A stretch of 64,000 bases of DNA from CAWGLW01 sp963823525 (GTDB taxonomy: Bacteria > Pseudomonadota > Gammaproteobacteria > Steroidobacterales > Steroidobacteraceae). Made by a program: the position numbers and the translations under genes. The notes below the pieces were generated by a model. That model searched no databases, was not told the DNA's origin, and worked only from the letters and a program-made list of their open reading frames with translations. The stretch spans positions 1,488,001 through 1,552,000 of the forward strand of contig CAWGLW010000006.1 in the NCBI GenBank assembly GCA_963823525.1, given 5' to 3'. This document shows, piece after piece, positions 35,893 through 44,827 of this stretch (its first letter is position 1; every line of letters begins with the position of its first letter).

Positions 35893-36372
35893 TCTGCGCG
35901 CAGAGCGCTCAAGTGCTGATCCCACCAACGAGTTTTGCCATTTGCTTACAAATTAGACGCTACAAGATAAAGCATTTTTAATCAGTAAGTTACAGGACTC
36001 GGGCCGGATCCGGATGGACTAAGTCCAGATTGCCCCGGCTGCATTGCGCGAGCCGCGCGGGCATTCGCAGCGTGCGGTGCAAATCTTTTCTCATCAAAGA
36101 CTGACAAGCGATTGTCATTACAGACGTTTTGCATCCGCCAGGTTGGCTGCCCCTCCCCTCGTTGCACCCCGTCCGCTCCCGGATCGGTCGGCCGCCTATT
36201 CTGCCCCGTCGCCAGTCTTATTGGGGTAGATTCACTCAATCAATGCTACGCGGCGGACGCCACGGGCCGAGGGGCGCGGTAACTTCCGGGAAGCGTTGAG
36301 CGGTTCGTTCCGCTGACGTATCTTTCGCAGCGTCGAGCGTGCCGGTGTGGGGCCGCGCCAGAGGAGAAATTC
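35893..36372. other. Gene-free stretch between priA and the HNH gene, with inverted repeats
   Basis: No protein-coding region is convincing here. The first 100 bases are AT-rich. A palindrome CCGGATCCGG lies at 36003-36012. Farther on, TGACAA-gcga-TTGTCA (36102-36117) is flanked by TGCAAA (36078-36083) and TTTGCA (36128-36133), which could form a nested stem-loop. It may be an operator or a structured RNA. Confidence 0.4.
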
Positions 36373-36981
36373 GTGCACAGTCTGTCGCAGGAGGTTCTTC
36401 GTACCGACGTCTCGGGTATGCCACTGGAGTGGATTGATTACCGGGACGCCGTCCGCCTGCATTTCATGGGCCAGGTCGCGTATTCATTCGGACAGCCACT
36501 GTTTCGGCTGCGCGGCGGTATCAACGCGCGGACCGGCCGACGCAGCGTCCTGGAGGTCAAATCGATCCTCGCGACGATTGGTCACAACCACAATCCAGGC
36601 AATCGACACCGTGACTATGTACCACCGCTGAACAATCAGACCCTGTTCCGGCGCGATGTCCATCTGTGCATGTACTGTGGCCTGCGGTTTTCAGCCAGTG
36701 AACTCTCGCGGGACCACGTGACGCCCATCAGCCGCGGTGGGCGCGACACGTGGACCAACGTTGTCACGGCCTGTCGGCGCTGCAACAACCTCAAGGCCGG
36801 GCGCACGCCCGAGCAGGCAAACCTGCAACTGATCGCGATTCCGTTCAAGCCCAGCTACGCCGAATACATTTACCTCAAGGGCCGCCGGGTACTGGCCGAC
36901 CAGATGGAATACCTGCTGGCGCATTTCCCGCGCAAGAGTCCGCTGCACCAGCGGCTGAGCGCCGCGAGCGACCAGCCGTAG
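36373..36981 (+). CDS. HNH endonuclease family protein
   Basis: The 202-residue protein ends with an HNH nuclease domain. CMYCG and CRRCNN hold the zinc cysteines. SRDHVTPISRGGRDTWTNVVTAC supplies the conserved DH, the N and the His-metal fold, followed by NNLKAGRTPEQANL. The N-terminal half (EVLRTDVSGMPLEWIDYRDAVRLHFMGQV) resembles the common short chromosomal HNH proteins of Proteobacteria. Their role is unclear; they are not usually linked to restriction systems. It starts at GTG 36373 after GAGGAG at 36361. No methylase or phage gene is adjacent. Confidence 0.85.
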   Translation: MHSLSQEVLRTDVSGMPLEWIDYRDAVRLHFMGQVAYSFGQPLFRLRGGINARTGRRSVLEVKSILATIGHNHNPGNRHRDYVPPLNNQTLFRRDVHLCMYCGLRFSASELSRDHVTPISRGGRDTWTNVVTACRRCNNLKAGRTPEQANLQLIAIPFKPSYAEYIYLKGRRVLADQMEYLLAHFPRKSPLHQRLSAASDQP

Positions 36982-37052
36982 CGCAGCAGACCGTCGGTAC
37001 GGGGGCGGTCCGTTCAGGGCGGCCAGTGTTGCCCCTGAGCTTTGCTCCGCGT

Positions 37053-37595
37053 TCAGCCGAGCCGGGACATCAGCAGCGCGTCGAACGGCTGGCCATCGAT
37101 CATCATGTACTGACGAAGCCGTCCCTCGGTCTCGAAACCGCAGGCCTCATACAGCTTGATCGCCGGGTGATTGTCAGCCCGGACCACGAGCTCGATCCGG
37201 CTCAGGCCCCGGGCAGCGGCGGCGGCAAGCGTTGTCTGCAGAAGACGACGGCCGATTCCCTGCCCGCGGTAGCCTGACAGAACGCCCATGCCGAGCGTGC
37301 CACTGTGCCTGACGGTTGGGTGCGGGCGTATGGTGATATCGCACCAGCCGACGACCTGTTGCGCTTCGAGCGCAACAAACTGCGGCGCCTGCTCGCGCAG
37401 GTTATTGCGAATGAAACGACGTATGCGGGTGATCGGCGGCGCCTCCACGAATGCGAGGAAACGGCCCTCGCGCGCGACCTTGTCGAGGACACTGTGAAAC
37501 CCGCTGACATGGTCGTGGGTCATCGCAACGATGACATATTCGGTCTTCAATGCGGGCCTGCCCTTGCCAGGTGCCGTGCTCGGTAAAGCCGGCAT
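37053..37595 (-). CDS. GNAT-family N-acetyltransferase
   Basis: The 180-residue protein carries the GNAT acetyl-CoA-binding motif RGQGIGRRLLQTTL, preceded by the strand TLGMGVLSGY and followed by LSRIELVVRADNHPAIKLYEACGFETEGRLR. The last of these is typical of ribosomal-protein or phosphinothricin-type acetyltransferases. The frame is open to a GTG at 37637, but ATG 37595 has a good GGAG 8 bases upstream and is preferred. It faces the HNH gene convergently and the hydroxylase gene divergently. The substrate is unknown. Confidence 0.82.
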   Translation of the reverse strand: MPALPSTAPGKGRPALKTEYVIVAMTHDHVSGFHSVLDKVAREGRFLAFVEAPPITRIRRFIRNNLREQAPQFVALEAQQVVGWCDITIRPHPTVRHSGTLGMGVLSGYRGQGIGRRLLQTTLAAAAARGLSRIELVVRADNHPAIKLYEACGFETEGRLRQYMMIDGQPFDALLMSRLG

Positions 37596-37669
37596 GGTCG
37601 CATCTCCGCCGCGTTCATTACAGCCGAGCCGATGCACAGGCGCGTTCGGATCACTTATTCTGTTGTGTC

Positions 37670-38854
37670 ATGGATAAGCCAAGTCGAAGAGAGGCCCGCA
37701 CGTTTGCTCGCGACGGGGCGGAAGCACTGCGCCAGGGTGACGCGGCCGCGGCGCACCGACTTTTCACCAGCGCAATCGAGGCCGGTCGAGGGGATATAAA
37801 CGTTCAACTGGGGCTCGCCCGTGCCTGCCGTCGCCTTGGGGACGGCCAAGGGGCACTGTCTGCAGTTGAGCGTGCGCTGGGCATCGAGCCACGCAACCTT
37901 GCCGCGCTCATCCTCAAAGCTGACCTGCTGGCTGAAGCGGGGGATGGCCGATCAGCTTCGGCATCTTATGTCGCCGCGGTCCAGTCGGTACCGCCGCAGG
38001 CCCAGTTGCCACCCGAGCTGTTGCCGGAAATCCGCCGCGCTCAGGCGATGTGCGAGCACTACGCTGCCGAGTACCAGGCCCATCTGCGGGCCGGACTCGA
38101 ATCGGCGGGTTATGAGCCGTCGAGCTCGAGCGCCCGTTTCAGCGAGTCGCTGGACATCATCTTCGGCACCCGGAAGATCTACGTCCAGGAACCGCGCTAT
38201 TACTATTTCCCGGGCCTTCCGCAGGTCCAGTTCTATCCGAGAGCGCAGTTTCCGTGGCTGGATGCCGTCGAAGCCGCGACGGATGACATCCGGTCTGAAC
38301 TGCTTCAGGTCCTGGCCGATGACACTGCATTCGAGCCCTACCTGCAGGGCGACCCGAGCCGCCCTTACAAGAGCCAGGACGGTATGCTCAACAATGCCGA
38401 CTGGAGCGCCTTCTACCTGTGGAAGAACGGCCGCCGGATCGAACAGAATGCAGCGCGTTGCCCGAAGACCATGCTGGCGCTCGAACACGTGCCGCTGGCT
38501 CGCTTTACCCATCGTTCACCGTCGGTGCTGTTCTCGCTGCTCAAGCCCGGCGCGCGGATTCCGCCGCACAATGGCCTGGCCAACATCCGCCTGATCTGCC
38601 ATCTGCCGCTGATCATTCCACCGAATTGCGGATTTCGCGTGGGTAATGACCAGCGCGAGTGGGTTGAGGGAAAAGCGTGGGTCTTCGATGACACGATCGA
38701 ACACGAAGCCTGGAACCGCAGCGACCAGACGCGCGTTGTGTTGCTGTTCGAGACCTGGCGCCCTGAGCTCTCTGCCGAAGAGAACAGGCTCATCTCGGCA
38801 ATGTTCGAGTCGATTGACGCTTACCGTGGGGCGCCGCCGGAATGGGAAATCTGA
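37670..38854 (+). CDS. TPR-containing aspartyl/asparaginyl beta-hydroxylase family protein
   Basis: The 394-residue protein begins with about two TPR repeats (residues 10-90, with GDAAAAHRLFTSAIEAG and GDGQGALSAVERALGIEPRN). It is followed by the Asp/Asn beta-hydroxylase domain, a 2-oxoglutarate- and Fe(II)-dependent oxygenase. The metal histidines are in IPPHNGLANIRLICHLPLIIP and FDDTIEHEAWNRSD. Arg in TRVVLLFETW would bind 2-oxoglutarate. In bacteria such proteins hydroxylate lipid A fatty acids or protein side chains. The TPR region suggests a protein target, which is inference. ATG 37670 is chosen because the sequence before it has no TPR character. Confidence 0.82.
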   Translation: MDKPSRREARTFARDGAEALRQGDAAAAHRLFTSAIEAGRGDINVQLGLARACRRLGDGQGALSAVERALGIEPRNLAALILKADLLAEAGDGRSASASYVAAVQSVPPQAQLPPELLPEIRRAQAMCEHYAAEYQAHLRAGLESAGYEPSSSSARFSESLDIIFGTRKIYVQEPRYYYFPGLPQVQFYPRAQFPWLDAVEAATDDIRSELLQVLADDTAFEPYLQGDPSRPYKSQDGMLNNADWSAFYLWKNGRRIEQNAARCPKTMLALEHVPLARFTHRSPSVLFSLLKPGARIPPHNGLANIRLICHLPLIIPPNCGFRVGNDQREWVEGKAWVFDDTIEHEAWNRSDQTRVVLLFETWRPELSAEENRLISAMFESIDAYRGAPPEWEI

Positions 38855-38942
38855 TGCGACTGAGTCGCGGCTTCGATCCGAATCCGGGTTTCTTCGCGGC
38901 GTCCGGCGCCCGCAACCTGAAGCGCGCGGCAGGCTGAGCGCT

Positions 38943-39839
38943 GTGCTGTATCTCGTCGACGCGAGCGTGTTCATCTTCCGGGCGTATTACTCGGTGCCAG
39001 TGGAAATCACCGACCCTGCCGGAAATCCCGTCAACGCGTTGCATGGATTTGCGCGCTTCCTCGGCGACCTGATTGAGCGCGAGGCGCCGGAGTATGTTGC
39101 GGTGGCCTTCGATGAGAGTCTCGAGCAATCCTTTCGCAGTGAGATCTACCCGGCCTACAAGGCCAATCGCGAGCCGGCACCGCTTGAACTCAAGCACCAG
39201 TTTGGACTTTGCCGACAGGTTTGCCGGGCCCTGGGGCTGGTCGAGTTCGCCAGCTCGCGTTTCGAAGCCGATGACATCATTGGAACGCTGACCAGCCTGG
39301 CACAGCAGGAGGGTCGACCGGTCACGATCGTCAGCCGCGACAAGGATCTTACTCAATTGCTCTCCAGCGAAGACACCTACTGGGACGCCGTTGCCGATGT
39401 CCGCTACGGTCACGACGACATCGAACGGCGATTCGGCGCGACGCCAGCCCGCATGGCCGACTTCCTGGCACTGATGGGTGATGCCGTGGACAACATTCCC
39501 GGCGTTCCCGGCGTCGGCCGTAAAACGGCAGCAACGCTCTTGAAGCATTTTGATGACCTGCCAGGCCTCTACGAGAACATTGACGCAGTCTCGAAACTGA
39601 AGTTCCGTGGCGCCTCGTTTGTCGAGGGCAGTCTGCGCGAACACCGCGACGCGGCATTTCTCTGGCGAAGACTGACCGGTATCGCCCGTGACATGCCGAT
39701 CGAAGTGAATGTCGAGGGACTGCGCCGGGCGGCGCCGGACCTCGAGGCGATCGAGCGTCTCTACGATGAGCTTGGATTCGGCCGTATGTTGCGCAACCAG
39801 GCGCAACGTATCGCCGCTGCCGACGCCGCCGCGAGGTAG
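38943..39839 (+). CDS. xni: 5'-3' exonuclease / flap endonuclease (Xni-like)
   Basis: The 298-residue protein corresponds to the free-standing 5' nuclease domain of DNA polymerase I. Acidic metal-binding clusters appear in LYLVDASVF, VAFDE, RFEADDIIGTL, VSRDKDLTQLL and MGDAVDNIPGVPGVGRKTA. The last of these includes the helix-hairpin-helix that grips DNA. It would trim flaps or gaps during repair and Okazaki fragment maturation. The likely start is GTG 38943 (VLYLVDAS), because upstream sequence in the frame is not conserved in character. It is six bases upstream of the fructosamine kinase gene. Confidence 0.87.
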   Translation: MLYLVDASVFIFRAYYSVPVEITDPAGNPVNALHGFARFLGDLIEREAPEYVAVAFDESLEQSFRSEIYPAYKANREPAPLELKHQFGLCRQVCRALGLVEFASSRFEADDIIGTLTSLAQQEGRPVTIVSRDKDLTQLLSSEDTYWDAVADVRYGHDDIERRFGATPARMADFLALMGDAVDNIPGVPGVGRKTAATLLKHFDDLPGLYENIDAVSKLKFRGASFVEGSLREHRDAAFLWRRLTGIARDMPIEVNVEGLRRAAPDLEAIERLYDELGFGRMLRNQAQRIAAADAAAR

Positions 39840-39845
39840 CGGTCA

Positions 39846-40739
39846 TTGACGAACCCCGATGCCCGCGAACTGCGCGACCAGATCGCGATACAAACGGGTC
39901 GAAGACCCGCTGAGACACCGTCAGGCCACGTTGCCGGTGGCTGTATCAACGAGTGTCTGCGCTGGGAAACCGATTCGGGGCCGTTGTTTGTCAAGCTCAC
40001 GACGGCTGATCGTCACGAGATGTTTGCGGCAGAGGCGGATGCGCTGTCTGCGCTGGCAGCGACCGGTGCCGTACGGGTTCCCGGGGTCATCGGCTGCGGC
40101 GTCAGCGGTGGCAGCGCTTTCCTGGCCCTCGAGTGGATCGACCTGGCCGCGGGCCCTGGGCGAACGGAGGCGCGCCTTGGCATTGAGCTGGCCGCACTAC
40201 ATCGTGCGTCGGCCGACGAATTTGGCTGGCACCGTGACAACACGATCGGCAGTACACGCCAGGACAATGGCTGGTCGAACGACTGGGCGCGGTTCTTCGC
40301 CACCCGGCGGCTGGGCTTCCAGCTTGATCTGGCCGAGCAGCAGGGTCACGACTCCCACCTGGTCGACACGGGACGCCGATTGTGCGAGCGCACGGCCGGG
40401 ATCATCGGCCATCGGCGCATCACGCCCTCGCTGCTGCATGGTGACTTGTGGAGTGGAAACCGGGCAACCGATGCTGCAGGCGCGCCGGTTATTTTTGACC
40501 CGGCCAGTTACTACGGCGACCGGGAAGCCGATATCGCGATGACCCGGCTTTTCGGCGGCTTCGGTCGCGAATTCTATGCCGCCTATGAGTCCGCATGGGC
40601 CCTCGAGGCCGGCGCCGAGACCCGCGCCACCTTTTACAACCTCTACCACGTGCTGAACCATCTCAACCTTTTCGGAGGCGGCTATCGCCGCCAGGCGCAG
40701 GCCATGATCGATTGCCTGCTGGCAGAGACGGGAAGCTGA
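39846..40739 (+). CDS. Fructosamine kinase family protein
   Basis: The 297-residue protein has the kinase-like fold of fructosamine/ketosamine-3-kinases, which phosphorylate sugar adducts on proteins so that they break down. The catalytic LLHGDLWSGNRA and the metal-binding FDPASYYGDREADIAM are intact. So are the ATP-binding lysine segment LFVKLTT and the FYNLYHVLNHLNLFGGGY C-terminus. It begins at TTG 39846, six bases after the nuclease stop, so the two genes probably share a transcript. Length matches the bacterial YniA-type enzymes. Confidence 0.92.
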   Translation: MTNPDARELRDQIAIQTGRRPAETPSGHVAGGCINECLRWETDSGPLFVKLTTADRHEMFAAEADALSALAATGAVRVPGVIGCGVSGGSAFLALEWIDLAAGPGRTEARLGIELAALHRASADEFGWHRDNTIGSTRQDNGWSNDWARFFATRRLGFQLDLAEQQGHDSHLVDTGRRLCERTAGIIGHRRITPSLLHGDLWSGNRATDAAGAPVIFDPASYYGDREADIAMTRLFGGFGREFYAAYESAWALEAGAETRATFYNLYHVLNHLNLFGGGYRRQAQAMIDCLLAETGS

Positions 40740-40757
40740 TCGCGGCGGGTATTGCAG

Positions 40758-41537
40758 CTATTGCTTGTAGTGCGGCAGGCTCACCTGACCGCCGACGTCC
40801 GTGACACGTACATCGCCGCTCGAGTCAGCCAGCAGCGTGACGTCATGTCCGACCTTCGAGACGGTGATATCCCCGGAGGAGTCATTCTCGATCAGGACGC
40901 TGCCGGTGATGCCTGCGATCCTGATGTTTCCGGAGCTGTCGCTGCGAATCAGAACCTCGGCGGCGTCATCGATCGTAATATCGCCTGAGCTGTCGGTGAT
41001 CGAGACCTTGCCTGTGGCGCCCTCAACCTTCAGCTCACCGGAACTGTCACGGATTTCGACATCTGACCGGGCGCGCCGAATCAACAGGTCGCCAGAGGTG
41101 TCCGTTACTCGCGTGACATGAACATCCTCGATGGTGGCATCGCCGCTGGTGTCGGTCACGCTGACCGGGATGTCCGCCGGGATCTTTACGGTCAGGTCCA
41201 GGGTTGCATAGACGTTACCGAAACCATGCATGTCCTGCGGCACTTCGACAAATACCCGGATCACGTCACCCTCGCGGATGGCGCTAACCACTGTCTGTTC
41301 AAGGTAGCGCTCGCTTGACGCGCATGCGCGTCCGTTAGCCTGGATTGTCGAGCCGCTCGCCGGCAGGACCTTCAGTGCACCACCGAAAGCGAAGACTTCG
41401 ACGCGACTTGCATCGCCCCGGTCGATACCTGCCTGCCGCTCGGCGGAGTGCTTGCAATTCCCTCCCCAGGCCAGCGTCTGGGATGCGGTAAGTGACAGCG
41501 CAATCGCGAGGATCAGTGAAATCGGCCTGCGGGTCAT
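40758..41537 (-). CDS. DUF4097 beta-repeat protein, secreted
   Basis: The 259-residue protein has a signal peptide (MTRRPISLILAIALSLTASQTLA). The second half holds at least six imperfect 17-20-residue repeats centred on D(T/S)SG(D/E/N)xxI: TDTSGDATI, TDTSGDLLI, RDSSGELKV, TDSSGDITI, SDSSGNIRI, NDSSGDITV and ADSSGDVRV. This is the DUF4097 pattern, predicted to fold as a right-handed beta-solenoid on the cell surface or in the periplasm. ATG 41537 has AAGGA upstream; the longer open frame before it is rejected. Function is unknown; related proteins are called putative adhesins. Confidence 0.82.
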   Translation of the reverse strand: MTRRPISLILAIALSLTASQTLAWGGNCKHSAERQAGIDRGDASRVEVFAFGGALKVLPASGSTIQANGRACASSERYLEQTVVSAIREGDVIRVFVEVPQDMHGFGNVYATLDLTVKIPADIPVSVTDTSGDATIEDVHVTRVTDTSGDLLIRRARSDVEIRDSSGELKVEGATGKVSITDSSGDITIDDAAEVLIRSDSSGNIRIAGITGSVLIENDSSGDITVSKVGHDVTLLADSSGDVRVTDVGGQVSLPHYKQ

Positions 41538-41903
41538 GTCCTGTCCTTCCTTTCGCTCGTTTCTGTGACGGTTGGATGCAGCAAGCGAACGAAAGGTTGC
41601 AGTGTGAAAGGAAAATCGGAGCAAGGCGGGGGACCCTGCCCCGATTCGCGGCGGTTTGTTTCGGGCCGTTGGCCATCTCGAGGCAGCCCCGGCGCCGCTC
41701 AATGCCCGAGCGGGCATCGCCAGCCGTCGAGAGCGATCGGGGGGCGGTCAGTCTCGACAGCGGGCATTACGGGTCGCTGAACCGGCTTTTTTCATGAAGG
41801 TTTTGTGACCTTGCGCGGGCATCCCATTACACTCGGGTCGGACACTTCACCTCGCCAACTGATTGAGCGCTGACATCCATGCGGGTTCCGGCACGGGCAG
41901 AAC
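41538..41903. other. Gene-free intergenic stretch before the symporter gene
   Basis: No supported coding sequence is present. A six-T run at 41787-41792 and a weak inverted repeat AAGGT-tttgtg-ACCTT (41797-41812) were noted. A TACACT hexamer at 41828 could be a -10 element for the symporter gene, but no well-spaced -35 is visible. Confidence 0.4.
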
Positions 41904-43367
41904 ATGATCGATAAGCCAATCATTATCGCGACAATCGCCGTGTACATGGGTATCTGCCTGGTGCTGGGTTTCGTCGCCTACCGGCGAACAACGAACCTGG
42001 CCGATTTCATACTGGGCGGTCGGTCGCTGGGCAGCTGGGTGACTGCGTTCAGCGCCCAGGCATCGGACATGAGCGGATGGCTGCTGATGGGCCTGCCCGG
42101 CCTGGCGTACCTGACCGGGATTGACGCAATCTGGTTGCTGTCGGGTCTGATCATCGGCACCTACCTGAACTGGAAGTTCATCGCTGCGCCGCTGCGAGTG
42201 CGTACCGAGCAGCTCGGCAATGCCCTGACACTGCCTGACTATTTCGAGCGCCGCTTCGAAGACAAGACGCGCATTCTGCGGACCTTGAGCGCGTTCTTCA
42301 TCCTGGTCTTCTTCACCTTCTACACCAGTTCCGGGTTCGTTGCGGCCGGCCGCCTCTTCGAGGCCCTTTTCGACATGCCGTATATCGAGGCGATGTTGTG
42401 GGGCAGTTCAGTGATGCTTGCCTACACGTTCTTTGGCGGATTCCTCGCGATCAGCTGGTCGGACGTGCTGCAGGGCGTGCTGATGTTTGTCTCGTTGCTG
42501 CTGGTGGCCGGACTCGGGTTTGTGCTGGTGGGTGGTTTCGGCGAACTCGGTGTGGCGCTGGAGGCGCGAAACCCGGCGCTGCTCGATCCGTTCGTTACCG
42601 TGAGCGGCGAAGCCATCGGTACGATCGGCATCGTCTCGCTGCTGGCCTGGGGTCTCGGTTATCCCGGTCAGCCTCATGTTCTTGCACGATTCATGGCCAT
42701 TCGATCGGTCGACGACATGCCGACGGCCCGACGCGTGGCGATGGGCTGGGTCGTCATCGTGCTTGCCGCCGCAGTCCTCGTGGGCCTGCTTGCAATCCCG
42801 TTGCTAGAGCCGCCGCTGACCGGTCCTGACGCCGAGAAGGCCTTTATCGTGATGGCCGCACAATTCCTTCACCCAGTGCTGGCGGGGATCTGCCTCTCCG
42901 GCATCCTGGCTGCAATCATGAGCACGGCCTCGGCGCAGTTGCTGGTCGCCTCGTCCGCCTTCGCGCAGGATTTCTACAAGGGTCTGTTTCGCAAGGATCC
43001 CGGCCGGATTGAATTGCTCTGGATTGGCCGCGGCGCCGTGCTGTTGATTGCGATACTGGCTTTCGCGCTGGCGCGCGACCCCGATAACAAGGTGCTCGAT
43101 CTCGTCGCCTGGGCGTGGGCCGGCTTTGGTGCAGCGTTCGGCCCGGCGATCGTCCTCTCGCTATACTGGGATCGAATCACGCGTAACGGTGCGCTGGCCG
43201 GGATCGTCGTGGGGGGGCTGACGGTCATACTGTGGAAGCAGGGCAGTGGCGTTATCTTCGATTTGTACGAAATGGTGCCTGGAGTGCTGTTCAGTGCACT
43301 GTCGATCTGGCTCGTGAGTATTTTTGATCCGCAGCGCCCGGCCCGAACCGACGGCATCGGTTCCTGA
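41904..43367 (+). CDS. putP: Sodium/proline symporter
   Basis: The 487-residue membrane protein belongs to the sodium:solute symporter family and most resembles PutP. ASDMSGWLLMGLPGLAY holds the sodium-site serines and aspartate. GWGLGYPGQPH-like LAWGLGYPGQPHVLARFMAI is the family signature, and the AIMSTASAQLLVASSAFAQDFYK segment is also typical. Thirteen hydrophobic helices can be traced. It takes up proline driven by sodium, for carbon use or osmoprotection. No putA is nearby. Confidence 0.92.
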   Translation: MIDKPIIIATIAVYMGICLVLGFVAYRRTTNLADFILGGRSLGSWVTAFSAQASDMSGWLLMGLPGLAYLTGIDAIWLLSGLIIGTYLNWKFIAAPLRVRTEQLGNALTLPDYFERRFEDKTRILRTLSAFFILVFFTFYTSSGFVAAGRLFEALFDMPYIEAMLWGSSVMLAYTFFGGFLAISWSDVLQGVLMFVSLLLVAGLGFVLVGGFGELGVALEARNPALLDPFVTVSGEAIGTIGIVSLLAWGLGYPGQPHVLARFMAIRSVDDMPTARRVAMGWVVIVLAAAVLVGLLAIPLLEPPLTGPDAEKAFIVMAAQFLHPVLAGICLSGILAAIMSTASAQLLVASSAFAQDFYKGLFRKDPGRIELLWIGRGAVLLIAILAFALARDPDNKVLDLVAWAWAGFGAAFGPAIVLSLYWDRITRNGALAGIVVGGLTVILWKQGSGVIFDLYEMVPGVLFSALSIWLVSIFDPQRPARTDGIGS

Positions 43368-43420
43368 CCCGCCAGGTCCCACGATGACCATGCCCCTCAG
43401 GGAGCGCATCGCAGCGAGTC

Positions 43421-44638
43421 TTACTGGTCGCTGATCAGAGCCCCATAGTCGTTGACCCAGCGCTCATAGGGCACACAGCTGCCCTGTGCGCAGTCGCGCG
43501 TCGGGGTCCGCCAGAACCAGGTTGTCTCGAAGTCATCGGCGCCATTGTGCCGGCAGCCGGAGACGCCGAGCCGTTCGTTGTCATCGCAGGCGGCCGGCAC
43601 GGACGGAACGGCGCCGGTCCAGGCGGCCGCGTCGCCCTGCACGGTCGCGTTCAGCGACCATTCCATCCATCGGTAGGCGCAAACCGGGTGCCTGGCACCG
43701 GTCGTCAGCAACGTCGTATCCGCGCGCCCGGTCGTTACCGCGTTGGGAACCGTGGTCCCGATGGGCCGCCCGGCTGCCGCCAGCCGATTCGCCGTGTATG
43801 GCCATGCAATCGATGCCACGACACCGCCGGTCGTAAACCCCTGTGCCTGTTCGCCGACGTTGCGCCAGTAGCGCTGTACGAGCTTGCGCTGATTGCGCAG
43901 CAGCCCGAGCGCCGCGGTGTACTGGGCTTCATTCAGTTCATACGGGTCTGTGATGCCCAGGTCTGCGTTGCGCAGCCGCAAATACAATGCGGCGTCCGCA
44001 ATCGACATCGGACCGCCATAGGCCTGGATTCTCTCCCGGTTACTGCGTCCATCGGGCAGGACTGCCGGTTCGAACAGGATCGACCATGTTCGCGGCGGCC
44101 GTTCAAAGACCGTGCTGTCATAGGCGATGACATTGCGTGTCCACAGGAACGGCGTGCCGTAGTGTCTGCCGTCAACGAAGTGCCACGGGGCATCGCGCAG
44201 CCGGGCATCGACGTTGGCATAGCTCGGGATTCGTTCAAGGTCGATGGGCTGCACGAGACCGGAGCGGATCAGGCGCAAGCTGGCATCCCCGGCAGCCGTC
44301 ACGAGATCGTGGCCACCCTGCTGGATCAGCGCGATCATTTCCTCGGAACTCGAGGCCGTCGTGGAGTGCAGTTCGCAGCCAGTGTCCTGTTCGAACGACG
44401 TGACCCAGTCGAAAGCTTGGTCGGACTCGCCGCGCTCGATGTAACCCGGCCAGGTCAATATGTACAGCCGGTTCTCAAAGGATTCGGTCGCATCGGCGCT
44501 CGCCCCGGACGGGGCCTTTGCGGCGATCTCGGCCTCCGGCTGGCAGGCCAGCAACACCGTGACGGACAACAGCGCCAGGAATACGCGCCCCGGTGCCGCG
44601 CCACGCCACCTAAAACCACGGAGTGCCCTACTGATCAC
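43421..44638 (-). CDS. Extracellular solute-binding lipoprotein, polyamine type
   Basis: The 405-residue protein has a lipoprotein signal (VTVLLAC, Cys32), so it would be anchored to a membrane. It matches periplasmic binding proteins of the PotD/PotF type: LYILTWPGYIERG, FEQDTGCELHSTTASSSEEMIALIQQGGHDLVTAAGD, WTRNVIAYDS, and AWPYTANRL. They normally deliver spermidine or putrescine to an ABC transporter. No permease or ATPase gene is adjacent, so this is an orphan binding protein. An extra cysteine-containing C-terminal part (CDDNERLGVSGCRHNG ... CAQGSCVPYERW) is longer than usual. The start is GTG. Confidence 0.75.
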   Translation of the reverse strand: MISRALRGFRWRGAAPGRVFLALLSVTVLLACQPEAEIAAKAPSGASADATESFENRLYILTWPGYIERGESDQAFDWVTSFEQDTGCELHSTTASSSEEMIALIQQGGHDLVTAAGDASLRLIRSGLVQPIDLERIPSYANVDARLRDAPWHFVDGRHYGTPFLWTRNVIAYDSTVFERPPRTWSILFEPAVLPDGRSNRERIQAYGGPMSIADAALYLRLRNADLGITDPYELNEAQYTAALGLLRNQRKLVQRYWRNVGEQAQGFTTGGVVASIAWPYTANRLAAAGRPIGTTVPNAVTTGRADTTLLTTGARHPVCAYRWMEWSLNATVQGDAAAWTGAVPSVPAACDDNERLGVSGCRHNGADDFETTWFWRTPTRDCAQGSCVPYERWVNDYGALISDQ

Positions 44639-44827
44639 CGCAACTGCCGTCCTTCAGAATGCAGCAATGCAACGACACGTATCGCCGGGACAATGATCCA
44701 GCGGAAAATCCCACAATGATTCGATGAGATCGATCGGTATGGCGCCAGCGCATTCAATCTCTCCGGGGCGCATGCCTTCACCGGCGCATGTTAACTCAGT
44801 CGATCCTCGGATCTCCCGGCCACTGGT

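Noticed and set aside
36373..36981. HNH gene as part of a restriction or phage system
   Set aside because: No methylase, integrase, terminase or other phage gene is nearby; it looks like a common chromosomal HNH protein.
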